23,709 nt of DNA from an uncultured Clostridia bacterium (GTDB lineage: Bacteria > Bacillota > Clostridia > Christensenellales > Aristaeellaceae): positions 1 through 23,709 of the forward strand of contig CALCTW010000134.1 in assembly GCA_937907055.1 (NCBI GenBank), written 5' to 3'. Made by a program: the position numbers and the translations under genes. This document shows positions 6,900 to 14,827 of the stretch, one piece after another. The first letter of the stretch is position 1. Each line of letters begins with the position of its first letter. Below the pieces are notes generated by a model. The model was given only the letters and a program-made list of their open reading frames with translations. It was not told the DNA's origin and did not search any database.

Positions 6900-8294
6900 G
6901 TGAAAAAAGCATTCACGATCCTGCTTTGTATTTTGCTGCTCCTTCCGCTCAGCGCGGGGGCGAATGTCTATTCCCCGGTCGATTACACGATGGACCGCAA
7001 GCTCATCAGTCAGATCCGCACCGGCGGTTATGAGGGCACGGTCACGGTCGGCACACGGGGGGAAAGCATGGGCTATCCCTTTGATACCCTGTTTGCCCTG
7101 CTCCGTCCGCTGGATCAGGCTGTCATCACGTTTAACGGAACCGGAGAAAAAAATGTGGGCAACCACAATGATGTGCTGCTGACGGCAGCCCGCGGCGGTG
7201 AGGCCCTGACGGATCTGCGGCTGCAGACTTCACCGGAGCTGTGGGCGTTTTCGTCCGATACACTGCTTAAGGGACAGTTTTTCGCGTTCGATCCTTCGGC
7301 CTTCCTGACGATGTTTCTGGAACTGAATGAGATCCCCGCGGAGCTGCGCGCGTTTTTTACCGCGCGGGGCAGCGTTTTTCCGGCAGCGCTTTCCGAGTAT
7401 GAGGAGGAACTGGGGTTCTTCCTGGCGGAGTATTGCACCGTCGGCATCGAGGACGGCTGTTCCGTGCTGACGTACCGGGTGCCGGCAAAGGCGCTGATCA
7501 ACGAATGCGCGGATCTGCTTTCCCGCGTGCTCAGCAGGCCTGCCGCCCGTGCCGCGCTCTGTTCCTATCTGGAAGGGACGGGGCTGGAGGCCTTGATGAC
7601 AGCGGAAAACGCTGCCCTGCTGCCGGCTGCCGTGCGCATGCTGAAACTGAGCGGCGATCTTGTTCTCATCCGCCGTTTTGACGCCCGCGCGATGGAAATT
7701 GAGACGGAGGCGGAACTGCCGATGCCGACGGAGGGCGCGGTCTCCCGTGTCCTGATCCGGATCCGTCCGGGCGAAACCGGCACGATGCTGGATGTCACGG
7801 CAGAGTATCCGGAGGGGGATCTTGTGCGCTTCTCCTGTCTGCAGGAGCAGAACACCTGCACCGGCGTTTTCGCCGTCCGTTCCGCTGCCCGCGCGCTGGA
7901 TGAGGCCTTTGATTACAGCCTCACCCTCACCGAAAAGAACGTGAATTATGACCGCGTGGAGGATAAGGTGTCGCAGCGCTTCGGCTTCCTCCTCACACTC
8001 ACTCCGATGGAGGGCAGCCTTTCGCACAGCTTTACGGCGGAAGGACAGGTCACCCTGACCAGTCAGAAGAAAGAAGATAAGCCTACCTTCGCGGCCGGTA
8101 CCTGTGTGCTGGAGGATGAGACTACCGGCAGCGCGGTCACCTTTGACCTGAACGGAAAAACAAAGGCTGCCGCTGTGCCGGAGTTTATTGACGCGGCCGC
8201 GGTCACCCGCGCGGATCAGCTGCCGACGGAAGCGCTCCGCCAATGGCTGCAGGAGATCCTGGAGGCTTATGAGGCGGCGGTCCCTCAATTGTAA
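6900..8294 (+). CDS. Secreted protein of unknown function
   Basis: The start is GTG 6900, chosen for GGAGG at 6891-6895 and because the protein then begins with a signal peptide (VKKAFTILLCILLLLPLSAGA). Starting earlier would add about 22 charged residues. The product is 464 residues and exported, with a mature part of mixed beta character containing repeated polar/hydrophobic alternation. It follows the previous secreted gene closely and is probably in the same transcript as murC. Its last codons (A-A-V-P-Q-L-stop) recur exactly in peptide sequence at 9912-9932, just before the second downstream paralog, which shows that the duplicated unit began inside this gene. Function unknown. Confidence 0.82.
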   Translation: MKKAFTILLCILLLLPLSAGANVYSPVDYTMDRKLISQIRTGGYEGTVTVGTRGESMGYPFDTLFALLRPLDQAVITFNGTGEKNVGNHNDVLLTAARGGEALTDLRLQTSPELWAFSSDTLLKGQFFAFDPSAFLTMFLELNEIPAELRAFFTARGSVFPAALSEYEEELGFFLAEYCTVGIEDGCSVLTYRVPAKALINECADLLSRVLSRPAARAALCSYLEGTGLEALMTAENAALLPAAVRMLKLSGDLVLIRRFDARAMEIETEAELPMPTEGAVSRVLIRIRPGETGTMLDVTAEYPEGDLVRFSCLQEQNTCTGVFAVRSAARALDEAFDYSLTLTEKNVNYDRVEDKVSQRFGFLLTLTPMEGSLSHSFTAEGQVTLTSQKKEDKPTFAAGTCVLEDETTGSAVTFDLNGKTKAAAVPEFIDAAAVTRADQLPTEALRQWLQEILEAYEAAVPQL

Positions 8295-8310
8295 ATGTTA
8301 TCCCCTTTGC

Positions 8311-8339
8311 TTGACTTGTTTTCTGGTCTTATCTATAAT
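8311..8339 (+). promoter_or_regulatory. Sigma-A promoter of the first paralog
   Basis: TTGACT (8311-8316), a 17-base spacer and TATAAT (8334-8339), about 40 bases before the start codon. The surrounding sequence from about 8275 to 8394 is repeated almost exactly before the second paralog. Confidence 0.85.
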
Positions 8340-8378
8340 ATATTTATTCCCTATACAGGAAAATGGAGGTAATCTGCA

Positions 8379-9854
8379 ATGATGAAAAAGATGCTTGCCC
8401 TTCTTATCAGCCTCATGATGCTGTTCAGCGTCTGCGGTGTGGCGGAAGGCGCGCTTGTGTGTGACAGCAATGTCAATGTCAACACGGAGGAACTGCTGAA
8501 CTTTGTTCGCGCCGTCAGCGGCACCGTGGACGCGGAGATCGAAGAGGAAGCGGTCACGATCCTGAACCTGCTTGCCAATGTGGTCAACAAGGTCCATACG
8601 CATGCCGTGATCAGTGAAAACGGCTGCGCCGGCACCCTGGCGCTGGGCGACAGCGATCTGGGCAGCGTGTATGCCGACTGGTCTGACGGTGTGAAGCTGT
8701 ATACCGATCTGCTGCCCTCCTACGCGGTGAACATCACGGCGGAGGAACTGCAGCCCTATGTTGAAATGGTCCAGCAGGCTGTTTCCCAGCTGCTCGGTGT
8801 CCTGATGACGATCGATACCGAAGCCTACGCGCAGCCCATCCGGGATCTGGCGCAGAAGTTCCTGGACAGCCAGGTGACGGAGAAGGTCACCTTCACCTTT
8901 GGCGATACCACCTATACCGATAAGGCCACCTACACCTTCACCTACGGCATGCTGGTGGACGCGGCCAACGAGATCGGCGCGCTGCTGAAGGCCGATGCCG
9001 AAAAGCTGGGCATGGGCGAGCTTTTCGATTTCGAAGCCAAAGTGACCGTCAGCGAAGCGGTTAAGCTGGACATTGAAGTGTACGCCAACGCCGGGAAGGA
9101 CATGCTGATCCTTGTCAAGAACGGGGATTACACCGGCATCGTTGTGACATGCAAGTATACCGAGACCGGTATGGATTGGGAATTCGCGATCGGTATCGAT
9201 GATTACACCCAGATCACCGGCAGCCTCTCTGTCGGCGATGGGCAGTTCACCTTCAATTGCGCGAATGATACGGTGGGCAGCTACGTGGAACAGCATAACG
9301 CGGTCAGCTTCACGCTGGTCACCGATCCCGTTCCGCTTCTGACCTACGCCGTGCATAAGGATTCCACTTCATATGGCTGGAATACCGGGCGGGATATCTA
9401 CTATACGCTCCTGCAGACAAGTGAAAACACCGTCTCTGTCATGATGGAGATGGCGATGAAGGAAGCCTACGGCGAAGAATCTGTGAATGTAACGATCCGC
9501 GAGCAGGCGGATGTGACCGTCACCGAGGATGGCCTGGAGGAGACCATGGTGCTGTATCTGGGCGACAGCGATGTGCCTGCCGTGACCGGCAACTACACCA
9601 TGACCATGACGAGTGAACCGGTCATCTTCCCCGAGCTGGACTGGGAGAACATGACGGTCGTCTCTCTGGAGGACATCCTGAACGCTTCCGAGGCCGGCTC
9701 CGATGAGATCGAAGCCGTGGAGAACGGTCTTCTCATGGATCTGATGGGATATACCGCGCCGCGTGTCATGATGGCTTTCCAGACGGAACTGCCCGATGAA
9801 TACGCGCAGATCATGAGCCTGATCGCGATGATCGTCGACGGCACACTCAACTGA
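8379..9854 (+). CDS. Secreted protein of unknown function, tandem paralog 1
   Basis: This 491-residue protein opens MMKKMLALLISLMMLFSVCG, a signal peptide with a probable AEGA cleavage around residues 22-25. The mature region shares many blocks with the gene at 10018: DLLPSY plus an ITAEEL/ITAEDL motif (about residues 107-125), TYTDKATYTFT against TYTEKTTYTFT, KADAEKLGMG against RADAEKLGLG, and the C-terminal PDEYAQIM against PEEYEQIM. ATG 8379 has TGGAGG upstream. It has its own promoter and a strong terminator right after the stop, so it is monocistronic. No catalytic motif or anchor is visible. A family of exported beta-rich proteins, possibly lineage-specific, is the most I can say. Confidence 0.87.
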   Translation: MMKKMLALLISLMMLFSVCGVAEGALVCDSNVNVNTEELLNFVRAVSGTVDAEIEEEAVTILNLLANVVNKVHTHAVISENGCAGTLALGDSDLGSVYADWSDGVKLYTDLLPSYAVNITAEELQPYVEMVQQAVSQLLGVLMTIDTEAYAQPIRDLAQKFLDSQVTEKVTFTFGDTTYTDKATYTFTYGMLVDAANEIGALLKADAEKLGMGELFDFEAKVTVSEAVKLDIEVYANAGKDMLILVKNGDYTGIVVTCKYTETGMDWEFAIGIDDYTQITGSLSVGDGQFTFNCANDTVGSYVEQHNAVSFTLVTDPVPLLTYAVHKDSTSYGWNTGRDIYYTLLQTSENTVSVMMEMAMKEAYGEESVNVTIREQADVTVTEDGLEETMVLYLGDSDVPAVTGNYTMTMTSEPVIFPELDWENMTVVSLEDILNASEAGSDEIEAVENGLLMDLMGYTAPRVMMAFQTELPDEYAQIMSLIAMIVDGTLN

Positions 9855-9863
9855 CCGATTTAC

Positions 9864-9887
9864 GCCCGGCTTTGGCCGGGCTTTTTT
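9864..9887 (+). terminator. Rho-independent terminator after paralog 1
   Basis: GCCCGGC (9864-9870) pairs with GCCGGGC (9875-9881), loop TTTG, followed by T6. Confidence 0.92.
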
Positions 9888-9911
9888 GATGCCGTTTTTT
9901 CGGCTCCCGGA

Positions 9912-9932
9912 GCGGCAGTCCCTCAATTGTAA
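9912..9932 (+). pseudogene. Relic of the 3' end of the upstream secreted gene
   Basis: GCG GCA GTC CCT CAA TTG TAA encodes A-A-V-P-Q-L-stop, the same last residues as the gene ending at 8294, with one synonymous difference. It lies in the same position relative to the following promoter, so it was carried along when the promoter and paralog were duplicated. Confidence 0.75.
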
Positions 9933-9949
9933 ACGTTATCCGCCTTTGC

Positions 9950-9978
9950 TTGACTTGCTTTCCGGCATTGCCTATAAT
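9950..9978 (+). promoter_or_regulatory. Sigma-A promoter of the second paralog
   Basis: TTGACT (9950-9955), 17 bases, TATAAT (9973-9978). It is the duplicate of the promoter at 8311. Confidence 0.85.
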
Positions 9979-10017
9979 GATTTTATTCCCTTTACAGGAA
10001 AACGGAGGTATATTGCA

Positions 10018-11535
10018 ATGATGAAAAAGATGCTCGCGCTGCTCCTTGGCTGTGTGATGCTGCTTGGCGTCTGCGGCGCGGCCGAGGATACGCTCAGCTG
10101 CAGGATGGAATATCAGTTCAACGCGGATGAGTTCAACGCGCTGCTGACCGGTATCGGCGGAGAGATCCCGGAAGAGGTTCAGCCCGTGATCGATCTGATG
10201 CTCAAGGTGCTGAATAAACTCTCCTTCAGCGGCATGATAAATGAAAAGGGCGCCAAGGGCGAGATCGCGCTGGGCGGTTCCGTGCTGGGCAATCTGTATA
10301 TCAACTGGGAGGACGGCATCCGGCTCAGCACCGATCTGCTTCCCTCCTACGGCCTTCACATTACCGCCGAGGACCTGGCGCCCGTGACCGATGTGCTGGC
10401 CAAACTGGCGCAGCTGGATCCGGCGGCCTATGTTGCGCCGTTCTATGACATGATCGCCGCGGTGGAAGCGACGGTGGTCACCGAGGCGGCCGAGACCGTG
10501 ATCGGCGATGTCACCTACACGGAAAAGACCACCTATACCTTCACAGAGAAGATGCTGGGCGATATGGTGAACGGCGTGCTTTCGCTGATCCGCGCGGATG
10601 CCGAAAAGCTCGGTCTGGGCGATATGATCGGCGCGGATGTCGTGAGCGAAGCCGATGAAGACAACAAAGCGTTTATCGTGATCTACAGCAACGACACGAA
10701 GAAACTGATCACGCTGGAGAATGACGCGGGCGCCGCCGCCTTTGTGATCACGCTCACCGAGGGTGAGAACGGCATGAACGGCACGGTCGTTGTCGGTGTC
10801 AATCCCGTTGTGAACGGCACCTTCATCCTGCGTGAAAATGGTTTCTCCTGCGCGGTCACAGCGGACGAAGTAGCCGGGGACTGGTTCGAGTCCCATTCGG
10901 TGCTTGAATGTGAGTTTACGCGGGATGAGAACGGCTTCTCCCTTGTGATAAAAGAGAGCGAATCGTTCAATGAGTGGACAGAATCCCACATGACGCTGGA
11001 ATGCGCCCTGCAGACCGCGCCTGTCTCCGTGTTCTCCTACGCGCTGCGCAGCGAGTCCGCGAGCGCCAACTGGAAGCAGATCAGCGAAATGAAGAACAGC
11101 TGGACGCTGACGGATGAAAACACCATCTCCTATCTGTCTGATATTTCTGTGCTGGAAGGCTATGACGGACGGGAAATGAGCATGGCCATGAAGGGCACGG
11201 GTGAAATGGTGCTTCTGGAGGACGGCATGGATATGACGAGCGCGGTGTACGTCAACGGCAGCGAGACCCCTCTCTGCGCAGCCACCGGCGCGCTGCGCTT
11301 CACGGACGAGGGGATCGATTTCCCTGCCTTCGATGAGGGCAAAACAGTCCTGACGATTGCGGAACTGAGCCGCCTCAGCGATAACGCGAATGCAGACGAA
11401 GCACAGACGCTGCTGCAGGGCATGATGAGCGAACTGATGGGCAACGGTATCGTCAATGTGATGACGGCTTTCCGGACAATGCCCGAAGAATACGAGCAGA
11501 TCATGGACTTCGCGGTACCTTCGCGGTACAGATGA
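10018..11535 (+). CDS. Secreted protein of unknown function, tandem paralog 2, with frameshifted C-terminus
   Basis: A 505-residue exported protein starting MMKKMLALLLGCVMLLGVCG. ATG 10018 is set by CGGAGG upstream and by alignment with the paralog at 8379; the frame is open further upstream only through the promoter. Blocks shared with paralog 1 run the whole length. Near the 3' end an 11-base tandem duplication (11508-11529) shifts the frame, so the protein ends FAVPSRYR at TGA 11533-11535. Removing one copy restores FAVQMMTNGME and a TAA at 11553-11555, which aligns well with the SLIAMIVDGTLN end of paralog 1. The change affects only the last dozen residues. It has its own promoter and terminator. 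Function unknown. Confidence 0.86.
   Translation: MMKKMLALLLGCVMLLGVCGAAEDTLSCRMEYQFNADEFNALLTGIGGEIPEEVQPVIDLMLKVLNKLSFSGMINEKGAKGEIALGGSVLGNLYINWEDGIRLSTDLLPSYGLHITAEDLAPVTDVLAKLAQLDPAAYVAPFYDMIAAVEATVVTEAAETVIGDVTYTEKTTYTFTEKMLGDMVNGVLSLIRADAEKLGLGDMIGADVVSEADEDNKAFIVIYSNDTKKLITLENDAGAAAFVITLTEGENGMNGTVVVGVNPVVNGTFILRENGFSCAVTADEVAGDWFESHSVLECEFTRDENGFSLVIKESESFNEWTESHMTLECALQTAPVSVFSYALRSESASANWKQISEMKNSWTLTDENTISYLSDISVLEGYDGREMSMAMKGTGEMVLLEDGMDMTSAVYVNGSETPLCAATGALRFTDEGIDFPAFDEGKTVLTIAELSRLSDNANADEAQTLLQGMMSELMGNGIVNVMTAFRTMPEEYEQIMDFAVPSRYR
11508..11529. repeat. 11-bp tandem duplication causing a frameshift
   Basis: CTTCGCGGTAC occurs twice in immediate succession (11508-11518 and 11519-11529). 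It lies in the last codons of paralog 2 and moves the reading frame by 11 bases. Confidence 0.9.
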
Positions 11536-11573
11536 TGACGAACGGGATGGAATAAGCCTGTTCTGATCGGCAG

Positions 11574-11606
11574 CGGGCCCGGCAAAAGCCGGGCCCGTTC
11601 TTTTTT
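11574..11606 (+). terminator. Rho-independent terminator after paralog 2
   Basis: CGGGCCCGGC (11574-11583), loop AAAA, GCCGGGCCCG (11588-11597), then a T-rich tail TTCTTTTTT. Confidence 0.95.
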
Positions 11607-11666
11607 GCTTTTATGGTTGTCTGATGGCTCCGATCCGGCCGGACGATCAAATTTTCAGCGGCTCGG

Positions 11667-11695
11667 TTGCAATTTGGCCCCTGCTGTGCTATACT
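11667..11695 (+). promoter_or_regulatory. Promoter of the MIF-family gene
   Basis: TTGCAA (11667-11672), a 17-base spacer, TATACT (11690-11695) with an extended TGC before the -10. AGGAGG follows at 11717-11722. Confidence 0.7.
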
Positions 11696-11732
11696 GTGCC
11701 CGTTCCCTGAACGGACAGGAGGTCTTTTGTCT

Positions 11733-12077
11733 ATGCCTTACATCGCGGCTCGCGTATCCTGCGGCATTTCTCCCGAACAGGAAAAGGCGCTGAAGGAGGA
11801 GATGGGTCAGCTCATCTCTCTGCTCCCCGGCAAGTCGGAGCAGTGGCTGATGTGTGATTTCACACCCGATTGTCATCTCTATTTCCAGGGCAAAAATGAT
11901 CAGAAGATCGCTTTTGTCTCCGTTCGTGTATACGGAAAATCCGAGGGGAAATACTACGAAGCGTTAACGGAAGGGCTGACAGCACTTCTGGAACGCGAGC
12001 TTTCCATTCCTGCCCGCAACATCTACGTTCAATACGAAGAGTGTTCTGTCTGGGGCTGGAACGGTCATAATTTCTGA
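11733..12077 (+). CDS. Macrophage migration inhibitory factor (MIF)/tautomerase-family protein
   Basis: The product is 114 residues, the size of MIF. It begins M-P, and the exposed Pro after Met removal is the catalytic base of the tautomerase superfamily. The C-terminal IYVQYEECSVWGWNGHNF parallels the YINYYDMNAANVGWN end of animal MIF, and a mid-protein SVRVYGKSEG corresponds to the SIGKIGG region. ATG 11733 has AGGAGG ten bases upstream and its own promoter. A perfect terminator follows, so the gene stands alone. Bacterial MIF-like proteins are known, and some act as keto-enol tautomerases in vitro. The physiological substrate is not known. No signal peptide is present, so it is cytoplasmic unless released otherwise. 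Confidence 0.85.
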   Translation: MPYIAARVSCGISPEQEKALKEEMGQLISLLPGKSEQWLMCDFTPDCHLYFQGKNDQKIAFVSVRVYGKSEGKYYEALTEGLTALLERELSIPARNIYVQYEECSVWGWNGHNF

Positions 12078-12082
12078 TGTAA

Positions 12083-12120
12083 AGGTGTTTGCGCTGCGGC
12101 GCAAATGCCTTTTTCTTCCT
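12083..12120 (+). terminator. Rho-independent terminator after the MIF-family gene
   Basis: A 12-bp stem with two G-T pairs, AGGTGTTTGCGC (12083-12094) against GCGCAAATGCCT (12099-12110), loop TGCG, followed by TTTTCTTCCT. Confidence 0.92.
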
Positions 12121-12198
12121 TTATTGGTATTTTGTTGATCGGCATCCCGGCAGCAACGGCTGCCGTACAGCCTTTCTTACCGCAGAGAACAGGTGATT

Positions 12199-12906
12199 AT
12201 GCAGAAAGTACTCATCATCGGCGCCTCCCGGGGCATCGGCGCGGCATGTGTGCGCCGGTTCGCGCGGGCAGGCGCGCAGGTCGCGTTCACCTACGCCGCT
12301 TCCGAAGAGAAGGCGCTCGCGCTTTCGGCGGAGACCGGCGCTCCGGCAATCCGCTGCGACGCGGCGGACGCGGCGGCCATGCAGGCGCTGCCGGGGCAGC
12401 TGCCCTTTGTGCCGGATACGCTCATCTACGCGGCGGGGATCGCGAAAACATCCCTCATTCAGGATGTGTCCGTCGCCGAATGGGAGCATCTTTTCGCGGT
12501 CAATGTGACCGGTGCCTTCCTGATGGCCCGCGCGTTCCTGCCGGCGCTCATCAGCATGAAGAAGGGCAGCATCACCTTTATCACCTCCATGTGGGGGGAA
12601 GTGGGCGCTTCCTGTGAGGCGGCCTACAGCGCCACAAAAGGCGCGCTCATCGCGTTTGCCAAGGCCCTTGCCAAGGAAGAAGGGCCCAGCGGCATCCGTG
12701 TCAACTGTGTTTCGCCCGGGGTCATCGACACCGATATGATGGCCTGCTATTCCGCGGAGGATAAGGCGTCCCTCGCGGAGGAAACGCCGCTCGGCCGTCT
12801 TGGCACGCCCGACGAGGTGGCGGACACAGTCTATTATCTTTCGAGTGAGGAAGCACGCTTTGTCTCCGGCGCGGTTGTCCGGGTGAACGGCGGCTTTATC
12901 ACATAA
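12199..12906 (+). CDS. ymfI: SDR-family oxidoreductase, probably EF-P 5-aminopentanone reductase (YmfI-like)
   Basis: A 235-residue classical short-chain dehydrogenase. The NADP-binding GASRGIG is at residues 8-14, the catalytic triad is S130, Y143, K147 (TSMWGEVGAS, then YSATK), and the C-terminal VNCVSPGVIDTDM is typical of the FabG branch. The SMWGxVGAS stretch before the tyrosine is what I recall from YmfI-type reductases, which finish the 5-aminopentanol modification of elongation factor P in Bacillota; FabG itself usually has S-x-V-G-x-x-G-N there. So YmfI is the better guess, but the generic call is 3-oxoacyl-ACP reductase-like. ATG 12199 is preferred to GTG 12193 because of the CAGG just upstream. 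It is followed at 52 bases by prs. Confidence 0.82.
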   Translation: MQKVLIIGASRGIGAACVRRFARAGAQVAFTYAASEEKALALSAETGAPAIRCDAADAAAMQALPGQLPFVPDTLIYAAGIAKTSLIQDVSVAEWEHLFAVNVTGAFLMARAFLPALISMKKGSITFITSMWGEVGASCEAAYSATKGALIAFAKALAKEEGPSGIRVNCVSPGVIDTDMMACYSAEDKASLAEETPLGRLGTPDEVADTVYYLSSEEARFVSGAVVRVNGGFIT

Positions 12907-12958
12907 ATGTCTCTATAACACCTCATTATGATTTGCATGAGTTGGGAGGAACAGAACA

Positions 12959-14173
12959 ATGGTTGACGGATTTCTGAGCAAATGGGAACTGGACGGTGAC
13001 AAGATCCCCTGCGGGCCTCTGGGCGTGATCGCCATGCCGGGCTGTGAGGAAATGGCCGAAAAGGTGAACAAGTGGCTTAAGAAGTGGAACAATCTTCAGG
13101 AAGAAGAGGATCAGGAGTATTACACCACGCCGGGCCGCGGCAAGGATACGTTCCTGATGAAGTGCTACTGCCCGCGTTTCGGCACGGGTGAGGGCAAGGG
13201 TGTCATCAAGGAATCTGTGCGTGGTATCGATATCTATATTCTGGTGGACGTGACCGCCCATCACAAGACCTACAAGATGTACGGCGTGGACGTGCCCATG
13301 AGCCCGGATGATTACTTTGCCGATATCAAGCGTGTCATCTGCGCCATTCAGGGCAAGGCGAAGCGCATCAATGTTGTGATGCCCATGCTGTACGAGAGCC
13401 GTCAGCACCGCCGCAACGGCCGTGAGAGCCTCGACTGCGCCATGGCGCTGCAGGAGCTGGTGCATTACGGTGTCAGCAACATCATCACCTTCGACGCGCA
13501 TGATCCCCGTGTGCAGAACGCCATCCCCACCTCGGGCTTTGAAAATATCATGCCCACCTATCAGATGATCAAGGCGCTGTGCCGCAGCGTGAAGGATCTG
13601 CATATCGATAAGGAACATATGATGGTGGTCTCCCCGGATGAAGGCGCCATGCAGCGCAACATCTATTATTCCTCCGTGCTGGGGCTGGATCTGGGCATGT
13701 TCTATAAGCGCCGTGATTTCACCCGTGTGGTGAATGGCCGCAATCCGCTCGTCGCGCATGAGTATCTGGGCGATGACGTGGAGGGCAAGGATATTCTGGT
13801 GGTCGATGACATGATCGCCAGCGGCGATTCCATGCTGGATCTGTGCAAGGAGCTCAAACGCCGTAAGTGCGGCCGCATCTTCGCCATGGCCACCTTCGGC
13901 TTCTTTACCGCCGGTACCGGCATCTTTGACGAAGCCTACGCGGCCGGTCTGATCGACCGTGTGATCACCACCAACGCGGCCTATCATCCCGATGAGATCA
14001 ACAAGGCTCCCTGGTTCGTCCAGGCGGACCTGAGCAAGTATATCGCCTACATCGTGGCCACGCTGAATCATGATCACTCCCTGTCCAAGCTGCTCAATCC
14101 CTACGATAAGATCAAGAACCTGCTGATCAATTACAACGCGCAGCAGGAAGCGGAAGCCGCCAAAGCGGAATAA
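12959..14173 (+). CDS. prs: Ribose-phosphate pyrophosphokinase, long clostridial form
   Basis: This enzyme makes PRPP from ribose 5-phosphate and ATP for nucleotide, His and Trp synthesis. The PRPP-binding loop VVDDMIASGDSM is at residues 281-292. The RQHRRNGRESLDCAMALQEL and ITFDAHDP stretches correspond to the ATP flexible loop (R-Q-x-R) and the FDxHxxQ-like region of Prs. At 404 residues it is about 90 longer than the E. coli enzyme, with an N-terminal extension and a C-terminal tail ending in AQQEAEAAKAE. This long form is common in Clostridia. ATG 12959 is preceded by GGGAGG. The following coiled-coil gene begins nine bases after the stop. Confidence 0.93.
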   Translation: MVDGFLSKWELDGDKIPCGPLGVIAMPGCEEMAEKVNKWLKKWNNLQEEEDQEYYTTPGRGKDTFLMKCYCPRFGTGEGKGVIKESVRGIDIYILVDVTAHHKTYKMYGVDVPMSPDDYFADIKRVICAIQGKAKRINVVMPMLYESRQHRRNGRESLDCAMALQELVHYGVSNIITFDAHDPRVQNAIPTSGFENIMPTYQMIKALCRSVKDLHIDKEHMMVVSPDEGAMQRNIYYSSVLGLDLGMFYKRRDFTRVVNGRNPLVAHEYLGDDVEGKDILVVDDMIASGDSMLDLCKELKRRKCGRIFAMATFGFFTAGTGIFDEAYAAGLIDRVITTNAAYHPDEINKAPWFVQADLSKYIAYIVATLNHDHSLSKLLNPYDKIKNLLINYNAQQEAEAAKAE

Positions 14174-14182
14174 TACAGCGCT

Positions 14183-14674
14183 ATGATGGAAGAAGAAAAA
14201 CAGATCGTGCCGGTGGAGACCGCGCCCGAAAAACCAAAGACCAACATCATTTCCTCCGCGAAGCATTTTATCGGCACCGCGCTCTCTCCCCTGAAATCCA
14301 AGGACAGCATCGCGCAGATCGAGGAATTCACCAGCGAGATGACATTGGTGGCCGAAGGGCTTTCGGAGGATCAGCTGCGGATCTCCCGTCTGCTGGATAA
14401 TGTGGCGGCGGAGCAGACCACCTTTGAAAAGGATACCGAGGATCATTTCCGGCTCGTCCGGGATGAGCTGGAGGAACAGGAAAAGGCGCTGAAGGGGCAG
14501 CAGGACGCGCTCAAGGCCGTCAATGCCCGTCTGGATAAGCTGGATAAGGCGCTTGCCGATAAGAAGCTCCGGAAGGTGGACGGCTGGACAGGCCTTGTCC
14601 GCGCGCTCACATGGCTGGTCGGGATCGCGGCCGGCTCCGGCATCATCATCACATTGCTCAATAAACTGCTCTGA
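14183..14674 (+). CDS. Coiled-coil protein with C-terminal membrane anchor, unknown function
   Basis: A 163-residue protein in three parts: a charged, proline-containing N-terminus (about 1-40), a long heptad-rich stretch (about 45-135, rich in E, K, L, A, Q) that should form a coiled coil, and a hydrophobic segment at about 142-160 (VRALTWLVGIAAGSGIIITLL), which makes it tail-anchored. It begins nine bases after prs and is likely in the same transcript, although the ribosome site is poor. It is followed by a terminator. I do not recognise the family. The layout suggests a scaffold or membrane-tethering role. Confidence 0.75.
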   Translation: MMEEEKQIVPVETAPEKPKTNIISSAKHFIGTALSPLKSKDSIAQIEEFTSEMTLVAEGLSEDQLRISRLLDNVAAEQTTFEKDTEDHFRLVRDELEEQEKALKGQQDALKAVNARLDKLDKALADKKLRKVDGWTGLVRALTWLVGIAAGSGIIITLLNKLL

Positions 14675-14680
14675 TTTCTT

Positions 14681-14714
14681 CCGCGCGGGGGTCTTTGGCC
14701 TTCGCGCGGTTTTT
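14681..14714 (+). terminator. Rho-independent terminator after the prs operon
   Basis: CCGCGCG (14681-14687) pairs with CGCGCGG (14703-14709), with an inner GG/CC pair, followed by TTTTT. Confidence 0.85.
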
Positions 14715-14827
14715 GTTTACAAAGATCCTGGGGGATCCCGCGCGGATCCGGGAATGAAAAAAGGATTCCGCGCGCCGATGTGGAATAGGATAATATTAAC
14801 GTTTCTTTCTGCTATACAGGAGTGAGT

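Noticed and set aside
10876..10900. tRNA-like T-arm string GGTTCGAGTCC
   Set aside because: The flanking bases do not form the 5-bp T-stem, there is no anticodon arm or CCA end nearby, and it lies in frame inside the second paralog.
12105..12617. Plus-strand frame of 170 codons overlapping the SDR gene
   Set aside because: It begins in the terminator of the MIF gene and is an out-of-frame, Gly/Arg-rich shadow of the SDR coding sequence.
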